From the NCBI GenBank assembly GCA_011037195.1, contig JAAEAF010001066.1:110473-174472 (forward strand): a DNA stretch of 64,000 nucleotides, given 5' to 3'. The stretch comes from Triatoma infestans. Taxonomy: Eukaryota; Arthropoda; Insecta; Hemiptera; Reduviidae. The first letter of the stretch is position 1. The number at the start of each line of letters is the position of its first letter. Shown here in pieces: positions 23,101 through 36,100 of this stretch. A model generated the notes under the pieces. That model had not been told where the DNA came from. It did no database searches and saw nothing but the letters and a program-made list of their open reading frames with translations. A program made the translations under genes and the position numbers.

Positions 23101-26100
23101 AAAACCTATCTGAAGTCACACTTCTATTTAAAAAAGTTGTTCTTAAACGTGGTATTCTTGCAATTTTATTCAAGTTAATATTACTAAAGATTGTGGAAGA
23201 GTATAAATTTATTTCAACGACAGTTTCTGGAAAATTATACAACTTGTACCAGAACTGTCCAAAAATGGATTTTCCCCGAAAAAGTGTTTCACATAAAAAA
23301 AGATAGACCCATTATATATATATAGCATAGCAAGCTTAAGATTAGATATTGTGGGGGGTTGACTATTTAGGCTTACGCCAACGCGACCCTATGAATGGGT
23401 CTATTGTAGCACAATACAAGCTTAAAAATTTCGTTACAATAGAATAGTGTTTCAATGAAAAAAAAAAAGTACAATCATAAAAATAAATTTATACTTATAA
23501 GACAATGGACATCTGTCCCGTCTGCCAAGTTAGCCAAGTAATAAACTTAATTTCTTTTTACATCATTAAACACTTAACATTAATACAGAAACCATAAACT
23601 AAACAATTATAATGAGATGTTTGTATACTCCTCTCCATCCCCCAAAAAGCTCCTGAAGAAGGGCACCAATGGTACCCGAAACGTAGAGCAACAAAGAAAT
23701 TTTTTTCTTTAAAAACTCCTCTGGCCATTGCCGTATAAACATCTCATTGTAATTTTAAGGGCTGACGATTTGAACCCCCCATTTTAAACAAGTTATATAT
23801 CAAGAGAATAACATGACAAAAGAGAAAGAAAATATAAAATAGACCAAATTGTAAACACTAAGTTTAAATGCAAACATTTGCTGACATACGTATAATCATT
23901 CTACTTATTTTTCTGTAAACAGCCGCCCTGCTAACGAATTGAAACAGGCCGCACCAATTTTGACCGCTGAAAATGCCGACCACGTCCTCTCCCGTGAACC
24001 TCGCTTTACCCACCCATCCCACTCTATATTCACTTAAAATGCGACATATTCCTACGAAGGTGGTACCCATCTTCTATCTCCCGCAAATCACATAATGTAC
24101 ACAGACCGGCCCCTACACCAGTAGGCTTATAGTTTTTGTCCAACAATTGACATTTCGCCCGAAACAACCCTCGCATAAAGTGAAGCATATTGTTACCCGA
24201 TAAATATGTTCGATAACATTCACTGGGCAATGTTTGCTATACAGAGAGGGTTCTGCGATCGGGATGCCACTGCCACCCAACTTTTTTTTTATAAGCTTCG
24301 TCACTATGCCTAATTAGACTTCCTGCGAACTCCTTATAGCTCATTACAATAGTTTTCGAGTAAAGTTAAAAAAACAAAAATAAAAGGCCGAAAAAAACAT
24401 TCAGTTAAATAGCAATTCTGGTTGACGGATTTTGGCCGAAATCTTTGAAGCGGATCTCCTAATAAGATTTAATCGTTTATCAAATTTGAGCTTCTTGCTA
24501 TTTTTCATGTTGAAACACACACACACACACACAATGTGTAATGTGTAGCATACACAATGTAATTTTCATCCACCGTCAGAGCAAATTCACCAAGTTAATG
24601 TAATAGGGGGTGTTCAAATAACTGAAACACATTTCTATTCACTTATCTAAAATTTAGATAAATGGTTTGACTATAAGAAGACTGATATATCTAAACAATA
24701 TGTTTGCAATTTTAAAATTAGAAATAAAAATTATATTCTATATATTTTTTATTCATAAAACTAGTATTGTTTCAAATTAAATTTCGAATCCATTTTTATT
24801 CAGTAAAATATATTCATTAATATATATTCGTAAATTATATTCGTTAATCCAACTCTTGAGAGTTTTTCGCATCTCATTAACAAGAGATTACACTATCAAC
24901 CTATAGGGAAAGTTAACGAAATTTAAACCTAAATTCCTATCAACATTTAAAAGTCAGCAGTTATATGTGTTAAAGGAAAAATATCCGATAGGCAGGAACA
25001 CAGAACTTTTTGGGCCGCCATTGGTTTTTTACAAATCGTTCTAAAAAAAAATTCTGGTGCAAGCGAAACAATCACACAACTTTCTTTTGTTCTGGTTTTC
25101 AAAATTATAACTAACAAACTTTATAGTCAAGTATACCAAATTGAATGAAATTCGTCGGTGTGTTTTATGGAGAAAATCCCAAAAACTGTTCAGTAAAAAT
25201 AAACTTCCTGTTTACTAATTTTTTTAAAAACTCGGAATTTTGACAATCTATTTATTTCTAATTAATTTTGTCTAGATGGTAGATAATCAACTAAGATAGC
25301 ACTCCTGATTAGAGGCAAATATAACCCCTACTCTAAAAGCCCGATTAAATGATTTTATCCGGAGAAATGTTTCAAATATAAGTTGTAGCGGGTTATATGT
25401 TCACATACTTAGTTTAAAGAAAATCGTTGGAGCCGTTTTAGAAAAATAACAGAACATTAGAAAATGCTTTTCAATAGAAACGCATTTCCGGTCATCTGAT
25501 TTTCTTTAAACGCGGAATTTCAACAATATATTCTTTTCTAATTAATTATTTAGATGATAGAATTGTGTAATAAACTGAAATAAAGGACAACCTAACCCCA
25601 CCCCTCCCGCAAAAGTGCCTTTAAAATGCATTTTCCTAGAGAAATGTTTCAAATAAAAATTGTAGATCTTTGTATGTGTAGTTGATATTACAAGTTTAAA
25701 GACAATCGTTAGAGCCAATTTCGAGAAAATTGCAAAAACTAAAAAAAAAAAAGTTCAGTAAAGTGGTACCTCCGATTGAGAAATTTGGACAGATAATGTT
25801 ACTGCCGGATCCCATGGTGAAACCCAATCGGAATATACAACATACATACACACACAGACCATTAAAAACCACTATCCACTTTTTAGAACTCAGTGGACCT
25901 TAAAACGGATATGTCCAGTGAAAACTCGATATTGAAAAATTGTCACGATTACAATGCTTCCTCTTACTAGGAAGAAGAGAAAGTAATAAGTTGATACCTA
26001 AATTCGAAAATAAGTTTTAGTTTTATTTATGATTTTTCACTTTTTCTTTATGGTCGAAATTGTATTTGCACGGAAATATTGTGAAGCCCTACGTAAGTAT

Positions 26101-29100
26101 GACAAAAATCTCGCTCAAATTTGAGTTTTAGATAATTTCTTACAATAATAGGTTTGGCCTAGGAGATTAGGAAGACTTCAGAGAAAGATTATTTTCGGTT
26201 TTTCGTGAATTTCTCACATATAAGAAAAAAAATGGGTTTCTGAGTTTTTCAAAAATACTCGGAAATAGATCCATAAAATTTTCTGAAACTTAGAATGCTA
26301 ATTTCACCCAAATAAACATCATCATAAATTGCACATTTCTTACAGAAAAAAATTGCTTTATAAAATGTTCTGGGGCTGGTGAGAGTTAGATTACTTTCAA
26401 AATGATTTCTGAATTGTTGAGATTGATAGAAAGCCTGGCCGGTGTCTGCTGTTAATCACATTTAGTTAGCTCCTTTATATCTAAAAATAGCTGAACCAAA
26501 TATATAATCAAAATTCTAACTTTAAAATTACAGTGGTAATTTAGATAAAGTCGAAAGTATGGAGTTTTTCGCATCTCTTTAACAAGAGATTACATTATCA
26601 ATCTATAAGTAAAGTATGCATTTGTTTTATATTTATCAACCTTACACACCATACATTTGTTTAATATTTATTTATCAAACACTGAGTAAATGCTTTTTTT
26701 TACAGTAGAGTCCAAGATATTGACTGAACTAGAGTGTAAAAATACTTTACTTACGTGTTGAATATTAAAATTTTTTCTGCAACCATATTAAATTGTTTTT
26801 TTAACTTAAACGAATATAGAACTTTCAAATATTGAGAAAGTATTTTAATTCAAATACTCCCTCTCTCTATAATCTGCTCTCTTTGGTATAACCTCAAATC
26901 TGTTTCAATCTGGATTTTGGTTTAAAATAGTTGTTTGTTTTCGCATATTGCCGCTAGAAGTTGAGCTAATTTAATTAGCGTTGAAAGAGAAAATGTAATG
27001 CCCTTTTTTATTTAACTTCACTCACTAGTTTTGATTTAGTCATTGTCACATTATTACACGTTTATATATATAATAATTTATTTAATCTAAATGATTTACT
27101 TACTTACAATGATTTTAAGGCCTCTTGCGGATGAAATTATCAATCTGGATAATGATGATTCTGCTGAAGACTCAGATGATATCAAGAAGAAAAGATGGTG
27201 AGTCGAGTTTTGTAGATGATTTTTCTAATGCGACACGAAGTGTCCATTAATAAAACCAGAAAATATGGTGTAAAATATTCGCATGATTTCTTCTAGACAA
27301 TTCTAATGAATACATTTTCTTCAAAGTTGGTATTTTTACTCAAGTTTATTTCTCTTAATGTTTATACATGGTGGTACAGTGTTCTATAATGGAATGGCAT
27401 TTTAGAAGGAATTGTAATGTCCAGAGAATCCTTGAAAAAGGTATCAAACAAAAGACATAAGCTATTTCTCTGTAATAGGATACAGTTGTATGAAAATCGC
27501 CTTTACTTTGCACACTTGTCAAGTGGATTCGTATTGCTAGTATCTAATTCCGAATTCAGACATCCATCTATTGATTCTGAAGAGGCTCTCCTACGACACC
27601 TGTGTGATAATGGACGGTGCCGGGGAAAAAAGGAACAAGTCAAAATACCCTAGTTTTCAGTAGAGATATAAGTGTTTTATTTTATTTGAGTAGCAGAACT
27701 TTTGTTCCGTTTTGCACAAGCTTTTTAAATAGGTTTTCTTGTCCCTTTGGAATTATTTTTAATTTTGTAGTGGATAGATAGAGAAAGGGCAACAGACATA
27801 TTTTAAATGAAATCCAAAAATTGAAAAAATTGACTTGTTCCCTTTTTCCTCGGCACCGTCCATATATTCATTGAAAGATTTATATATCCATTGTAATAGT
27901 ATCCAAAGAGAGTATTCGTAGCAGAGAGACAAAATGACAGGACCACTCTCTCGGACTGGAGTGGGAGAAACCACATAAATACAGCGACAGGAGACAGATT
28001 GGAGGACAGTTCATACTACTGAGTTCATCACTACGTATCACCCCTTTTCCACTCTACCATACTCTATCCTTTTAAGTGTAAAGTCCGGGCAGTCAGTGTC
28101 ACTTATCATATTATAGAGTGTTAACCATATTTAGTTAATTCATTTAAACTAGACCATTTCTCTCCTTCTACCAACCCCATTATATTATTAATTTTCGCGT
28201 TCTTTTAATACTATTTAATTACCGCCTATTGGGAGATTGTGTTGTTTTAGTATTCTGGAGATATCGGCTCTTTTCATAAAAAGAAAAAAAGTCAATTAAA
28301 TAGAAATAGAAATAAATGTATGATTAAATATTAAAAATAAAATACAAATACGTAAATCTGTTACCTTTTTTCTTCGAAAATGTTGAAGCTGAACGAAACG
28401 CTTGATTCGAATACGCTGCCACCAATATAATGGGGTTGTAGAAGGAGAGAAATGGTCTAGTTTAAATGAATTAACTAAATATGTTTAACACTGTATAATA
28501 TTATGATAAGTGACACTGACTGCCAAAACTTTACACTTGAAATGATAGAGTATGGTAAAGTGGAAAAGAGGGAATGACACGTGGTGATGAACTCAGTAGT
28601 ATGAACTGTCCTCCTATCTGTGACTCCCATCACTGTATTTATGTAGTTTCTCCCACTCCAGACCGAGAGAGTGGTCCTGTCATTTTGTCTCTCTGCTACG
28701 AATACTCTACTATTACTCAACTACTTTGGATACTTTACATTAATCAATCAATCAAAATTTTGAAACCGATTTTTTGGGCGACTAAGTATCATTTCTTGAT
28801 TCCCAATTACCATTTCTCTCTATTTAGCAGAGATTTTTATTACCATTTTCTCTATTTATTCTATTTCAACCAACTTCCTTTGGTTAGCCTCTCTAGCCAT
28901 GCTCCTCTAAATCCTGTTCTCTACATCTCCGGGAGCGGCCCCTTTTCCAGTTTTCTTTCGTTACAGTAAATAGGAAACGATGCTCTTAAGCCAACCAAGG
29001 CTACTTGTCTAGGACACAGTGAATTCAAACATCCTGGTTCTTCAGACTGGGATGTTATGCGCTGGACCTGCTTCTTAGCCATCCAACATATTGCTTTCAA

Positions 29101-32100
29101 AACCAATAAAAACCAGATTTCTTAACATAAATTGTATTTATTCGTAAGTTTTTGATAGTACTAATGATACATTGTTCATGGATCATTTATATTTCTTTCA
29201 ATTAAATTTTTTAGAGTTTGATCATTGCCCATATGTAATGAGAATACAACAAATGAGAATGTTCAACAATATTATTACTTAAAAAATTAAACTCAATAAT
29301 GACTCAATTATTTTGAATTCATTGGTTTAGCCATTTTGATCTTAAAATAAAAAAAATTGATCACATTAAAAAAAAGAATCTTTTAACAAAAAAAATCTCA
29401 CCCCCTCCCCAATTTGTGGCGTTGAAAAAAACTTGTCCAAGATCATAAATTTCGGTCTGTTATATTTAATAAAAAAAATAAATAAATAAATACATCATGG
29501 ATAGCCTAAATATTATTTTCATTATTTGCGAAAATAAAAATAAGTTATCCATACTGCAAATTAATGAATGATGAAATTTGGCTCGAGTAACTTTATATAA
29601 AATCATCTGACTGAGAAGATTGTGTTTACTTCGCGGTTAATGTTAAATATTAACATATTTCCTGTTCATTTACTGTAGTTTTTTTATCTTCCTGGAAAAA
29701 GATGAATATAGGAAACCATACACTATACCTAATAAACTCCTAGATTTTATAAGGTAGAAATCAATGTAAAATACTTTCGAAAATTGAAGGGATGTCCAGT
29801 AAGTAATGCATAAAAGCAATAACACTACCTTTAGATCAAGAAGAGATGGACTTCAGTTTAAATCTCACGATTGAATTCAGTTTACTTCGGAAAAATTTTA
29901 ACGGATTTTATTTGAAGCATTTTTGTTTTCTTGAAAGTAAGTTTTAACAGCGTTCTGGGTAGCTTTTTCTATAAAGTGCCTCTTCTTTTCATTATACTAT
30001 TAAGGACTATTTGTACCAGTTGAACAGTGTCTAATGTTATGAAATCTTTTCCCTAAAGTAACCATAATAGAAAACACTTTAAAAGTTTAATTCAGCCATG
30101 GTTAAATGCATAAATTTATAAAAAGAGGAGATTTACGAAGCCTTAGGAGGTTGTTAATCTACCTGCAAAGATATTGTTTAGTTTGAAAATTCTATGAATA
30201 ATTATAATTATATGAATAATTTTGGGAAAAGCAGATCACCTATTGAGTGCCCCTCGGCTCGGTCGCCCGGATTGAGTTACCACTTGAGCATTAGAAACCT
30301 TTCAGCTCAGTTAGATTATTTTGATTTTTCGCCGAATGGATGAATTTATTTTATTTATTTATTTTTTACAACTGTTTGCACCTTTCAAAGGTATACAGAG
30401 GGTAGTTGACTTTAATAGCAAGCTTAGATATAATTACAAATAATAAATAAAACATCAAAAAAAAGAAAGAAACAAAAAAAAATCAAATCATTATCAAAAT
30501 ACATGTTAAACATAGAAAATAATCAACTTAACACATTCCTTATTTGAAATATATAAAGACAGAATAAATATATATCTTTTATTTTATTTATATTATCTGA
30601 TTCTGTAAATGTAAGTAAGTTTTATGAAATTCTCATTTTCATTATCGTGTGTTAAATACTTATTTATATACAATTTCCTGCGATTCGCATAAGCAGGACA
30701 CATTATAATTGCATGTATTATTATTATATTAAATCATCTGTTGCATTGACTGTACAAAATTTACAAATATTTTATGAATCAAACAAATATTTGCTTCTAT
30801 TCCAATGTATGGTACATTTTTTTTTTATACTAAACGTAATTGAGCAATTAGTCTTAACATGTTAATGTTCACATTATACTGGAGGTAAATTTCTTTAGGA
30901 CTGAAGCTACAAAGATTTCTGTAGAGGAGATTATACCGGTTATTCAATACGAACTCTACATCCTTACTATACAAATTGTTCTTGAACGATTCGTAAAGCA
31001 TTATAATTATCTGAAAGTATTTCCCAACTTTGAGCTTGCCAAACGAAATCAGCACCGATACAATTTAAATATTTTCTAAGACTCAGCACCCAAAATTGAA
31101 TGGCATCTTAAAATGACTTGCCTAAGGTAACACATTTTTGGTAACCGAGGATCTGACATCCGAAGTAGCAATCGCCACCATCCCAACATCCTTTTAAATA
31201 TTTTGAATTCTGTATGTATTCTTCCTGTTTCGAGCTTAACAAAGGAGTCCGGTGTCGTTTTAGAAAGGCATAACGATTGCTTAACAAAACAAATCTGGCC
31301 TCTTTCAACTACACTAGAATGGATGAATGTAAATGAATAAATCTGTAATTTTTCCTAATCACTGTTAGTGTATTGTCAAAAATTTGCCAAAATGAAATGT
31401 ACCACTCGGAGGCTATTTACAAATCTTGTTTGCTGATAATTGTATAAAATTATTTTAATTTAGATTTAAATCATATTTAATCTTTAAATAAAAAAAAAAA
31501 CTTGAGTTCATTCGATAATTAATTTTTTTTTTTATAGGAAATGGTTAGGTGTAAGAGAAGGAGTAAAAAAAATAAAAGAACCTTCAAAAGTAAGTGACAA
31601 TCTTAAAAAGCCCCTTCAAAGGAAGATTAGACGAAGAAAGAGGAGAAAAAGAGGTTTTAAAGTCATCACTGAAAGTAAGGATACGAGTGAAAATGATATT
31701 AAATCAGAAGATTGGGAAAATAAAGAACCGTTTAAATCAGAAAAAAATCCATTGAAATGGTCTGCTCAACAAGTAGTGGAATTTGCTACAAGTGTTTTGG
31801 GATCCATGGAAAGTAATAATGCCACTTTGGAAAATGAGGTATGTAATTATTTTTATTTTATGAAAATATGCAAATGTGTATTAATAATTTTAATTTTTTA
31901 AAAATTACTATACCTAATCTGAAGTCGAAAAAAAGATAACCATATCTTGTGTGCAGTTAAACAGAATCTATTAATTGATGGTACAGTTTCTTTCATTAGA
32001 AGTAACGATCGGCCAGCTGTGTTTCCTGTATTATTAGATCTTTTATTTCTGGTAAATAATTAATTATCTGCTGCCATGTTGTACTGTTGTCAAACATACA

Positions 32101-33065
32101 ACTGTTTTCGTTAATTATAAAAACTTATTTTAGTTCTTCCATTTTTTGTCAGGTTTTAATTAATTTTAAAATAATGTAATCTTTTCTTATTTTTCATTGT
32201 CGATAGTAATTTTGGGCCTCTCTGCTTCAGGATACTTAGTAAATCTGGATCCTTCTTAACAGGGCCTGCTATTGCTTTCTTATTTAGTTCTTCAATCAGT
32301 TCATTTCCTAAAGTTTAGCATTGACTTAATCCATTCTGCTATTATTTTTATGTTTTGCTAGTGCTACCTATCTTATTTGTTCGATTAGGAAAATAGTAAT
32401 TTTGGGCCTCTCTGCTTCAGGATACTTAGTAAATCTGGATCCTTCTTAACAGGGCCTGCTGTTGCTTTCTTAGTTAGTTCTTCAATCAGTTCATTCCCTA
32501 AAGATTAGCATTGACTTAATCCATTCTGCTATTATTTTTATGTTTTGCTAGTGCTATATCTTATTTGTTCGATTAGGAAACAATGTAGCTTTTAATTTGA
32601 ATCAGTTTATTCTGAATTGTTAAAACGTTTTTTTTCATTGTAACTATTCTTTTCTATTATATATCACCAGCTGATAGGCTTGGTTAATGCTACAAATTGA
32701 ACTATTTATATATAAAAGCTTCCAAAAGGTTGAATACCATAAAAGCAGAACTTTACTCCATCGGATGTTCCATCTGGATAAATTTTAAATTTGTTTTTAT
32801 TACTTCCTATGAATATCTATTTTAATGCTGCGGTGAGCTTTTTTTGACAGAATAATTTAAAAGTCAATTTAATATTCCTTTGGGGATCACATACGATTTG
32901 GGATCGAATACGAACGTAGTCAAAAATCGATTACATGAAGAACCAACTGAGTCATTTTCTCGAGTCTTCCGCGATTTTCCAGAAAAAGGGTCCAACGAGT
33001 TTCTTTAAATTTAAAGAATCCAACGAGTTTCTTTCTTTAAATGCATATATCATTCTAAGACATTT

Positions 33066-33127
<62 letters not shown>

Positions 33128-36100
33128 GGGCGTAGTGATGTCCTCTCCATTTTAACTTCAACTAGCAATATCTAGTTTCTAATTCTACAGAACATTAAAT
33201 GTATTATAAAAATTCCAAATGGGGATAATTGATCGGGCCGAAATTGTCTTGAGTGAGTAAAAATAGCCCTGTAATGTTTTCAAACTTTACTGTAAATAGA
33301 TATTAGATATTGTGGCAATAGATATTATAAAAAAATAACAAAAAAATATTATTAAAATGTTAAGAGAGATATCAATCATGATAATCCAAGCAAAAAAGAA
33401 CTCATACAGGCACATTGAGAACTTTACTCGTGTGTAGTCATTAATGTAAAAGTCTTCGGGAAACGACTTGCTAATATCCGGAAAAAAGATGTCGATCTAA
33501 AGGGGTTTAGTGTGAGAAAATGGATCCAAGGAATTTCATCTAACGTGCCTTTGTTGGAACGGAACAACGGTCACTATAAATACCGACTAAAATTTGACCT
33601 CTCAGTTGGCAACTCTTGAAGGTGGATTGTTCTCGTTAGTATTTTAGTAGTAATATCTGTAGGAACATACGTATTCGTAAAGTGTCTTTTTGGGTTTTAG
33701 AGAAGTTCTTAAAAAACCAATATTATATTGGTTTAAGTCAAAAACTTTCATTTAATTTAAATTTATTAAATATTAAAAGTTTTCCTAATCTGCTGTTAGT
33801 TTTTGAAAAAACAAAGCCGACAACAAGGAACTTATCACCTTCTTCAATTGTTTATTTTGTTAAATTTTTCTACACAATTTCTCTAAAGATTTTGGGGCAG
33901 TTAAAATAAGGAGGAATCAAATGAATTTGATTCAACATAAATTAATCTTCACCATAATTTTGTACATAAATACATTTTTACTTTCTTTAACAAAATCCAA
34001 ATACTCTTTATTATTTCATAATTTTAAACGTTCGAAATTAAATGATTTATCTATTATCTAAATTTTTATTTTAGTTCCTTAGATGTAAAGTAATATTTGT
34101 CAGGTCGTTTTTTTATACATATGTATATATATTATTATTATTATTCATTTTGTTAGTTTATTTGATATTTTAATTCAGTGGTGCAACCAGACTGCTCACA
34201 TTTTACCTTCAGTAATCAGAATATTCAATATATAGTTATTTAATTATCATTTTTATGGTTTGGTATTAGTTTTGATAGTGTAATTATAAACTTGAACAAA
34301 TTTTCTGGTTAGCATGTATTCCTTATTATATATCTATTTAACATAACTATATCGCTGCACTGAAGATCCCGGATACTTCAGTCCTTCAAAACTAAAAAAA
34401 AAAATCCATTTATTTTTTCTATAAAATGGAGTAAAACCTTCCAAAAAAGCCATGGTGACCATAACGAGTTGGAGGTAAATGAAAGTTGATATAAATGAAA
34501 TTCAACATTAAATTTGATAAATATAAGATTATTTTAAAACTTTATGCGCCTCAAAGAGAGTGTGTGGAGAAATGATATCATCAAATAATTTAAAAAACAT
34601 AATATTACCAAAAAATAAAAGGTAAATGGTAAAAAAATGGAAAATTTCTGCTAAATATAATAAAGCTCTCTACCATGCATTCAATTGCAAGAGTGTGAAA
34701 AGCCAGCCTTCAGCATAATTCAGCCAAACACAAGTGAGTATATTTTTGTTCGTACTTTTATATATTTTGCTTTATCATTTCAAAAAATTCTAATGATGAA
34801 TATATAAAGTATGTATAAATGTAAATAAAATATTGTTGAACTGAATTGTAAACACCTAATAATACATTTTATCTGTGTTTTTATAAATATATAAACATTG
34901 AAGCGAAATATTGAAGTGAATAAATGTGGAAGATACTGAAAAAAGGTGTTTCCATTTTGAAAGCAAGGTTTTAATGTAGTTACGACAGCTTTTTAATTTA
35001 ATTCCCTTATCTAAAATTAATTAGAATTAGAATTTGAAATAATGACTAATATTTATTAAAGTAAAACCGGACTTTGATTCTGTGGTTTACCAGCAACACT
35101 AAACTAAGTAGTTTTCATAATCTTACAAAAGTTAGAACAATTTTATTTGGGGATTTTGCCAATCACTGTTAGTAAAAATTTAGTATTTTCCGAATTAACT
35201 TGATACTTTCTATTAATAATGATTGAACTTATGATCCGGAAGAAGGCGCTAGCTAGGAAGTGGCGAACTTTCCATTATTTCTCCATTCTGGTCTGGCAGC
35301 TTGGCTATTCAAGTTGTTGACCATTGGTTGAAATGGGACTACAAAGCTATACAAGGTTCAAACTGGTATGGCCGAATATGTAGATATTCCAACTAATCAA
35401 AAAACACGTTCCACCCCCGAAAACAAACTTATGAACCAAGTTAAACTCGTGATCCCTCTTTTTGCGTGGCCATTTCTAAAGAATCTGTACAAAACAAATA
35501 ATATAATGAAAGGGATTTTAAAGAAATTTATGTAACTATTTTAATTTACCACTTACTATACTTTGTCATTCTCACCTTAATTTATACTTTAATTTTCTGT
35601 TTGTCAGTCTCGAGAATGTGCGGGTTCTTTATGTATCCAATATTTGGACTATACAATTTGGTTGACGAAAGAAATCCAAGGCCGTTCCATTACCCTCGAT
35701 TCAGATAAAAAGTAAAAGATTTTGTTCAACTTTCATACACTTACCTTGACCAGCAGAACCCGAAATAAAACGAGCCACTTAAAACTTACATTTTTAATAA
35801 GCTAGATTGATAAAAGGTTGTATTGTATATACTAAAGAATTACTTATTATTTATTATCTTTGTATTTTTATGTAGCTTATATATAAGTACATTTATTTAT
35901 AACTATTTTTAGTAATAAGAAACTTTCTTATGAACTATTATTTAATGTGTAAGTTTCCCTTCCTAAGATTCCTAAGTTTCTTCTTTATTTAATTTGCCCT
36001 TAAGAAAGTTTTCCATTTTATATATATATTTTCTGTTGGTACTTAAAAGAAAGAGCATGTTGTTTTTACAACGTTCTACTTTGTAATAATATAGATAAAA

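Larger units (their letters stand above)
22246..24029 (+). other. l(3)mbt intron sequence
   Basis: Apart from the foldback copy at 23605-23780 no gene or recognised element was seen. A notable block at 23340-23415 (GTGGGGGGTTGACTATTTAGG and a local ACCCT-ATGAATGGGT hairpin) is less AT-rich than its surroundings and may be a repeat edge. Confidence 0.4.
27198..31537 (+). other. l(3)mbt intron with large inverted repeat
   Basis: A 4.3 kb GT-AG intron. It holds two inverted repeat pairs (27607-27866 and 27897-28712) and one short copy of the unclassified repeat near 29790-30110. The remainder is AT-rich without a recognised gene. Confidence 0.6.

Noticed and set aside
27417..27653. 78-codon plus-strand frame in intron after exon J
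   Set aside because: Its end is one arm of an inverted repeat and there is no known domain.
28574..28969. 131-codon plus-strand frame
   Set aside because: It covers the right arm of the long inverted repeat; the left arm encodes the mirrored peptide, showing it is repeat-derived.
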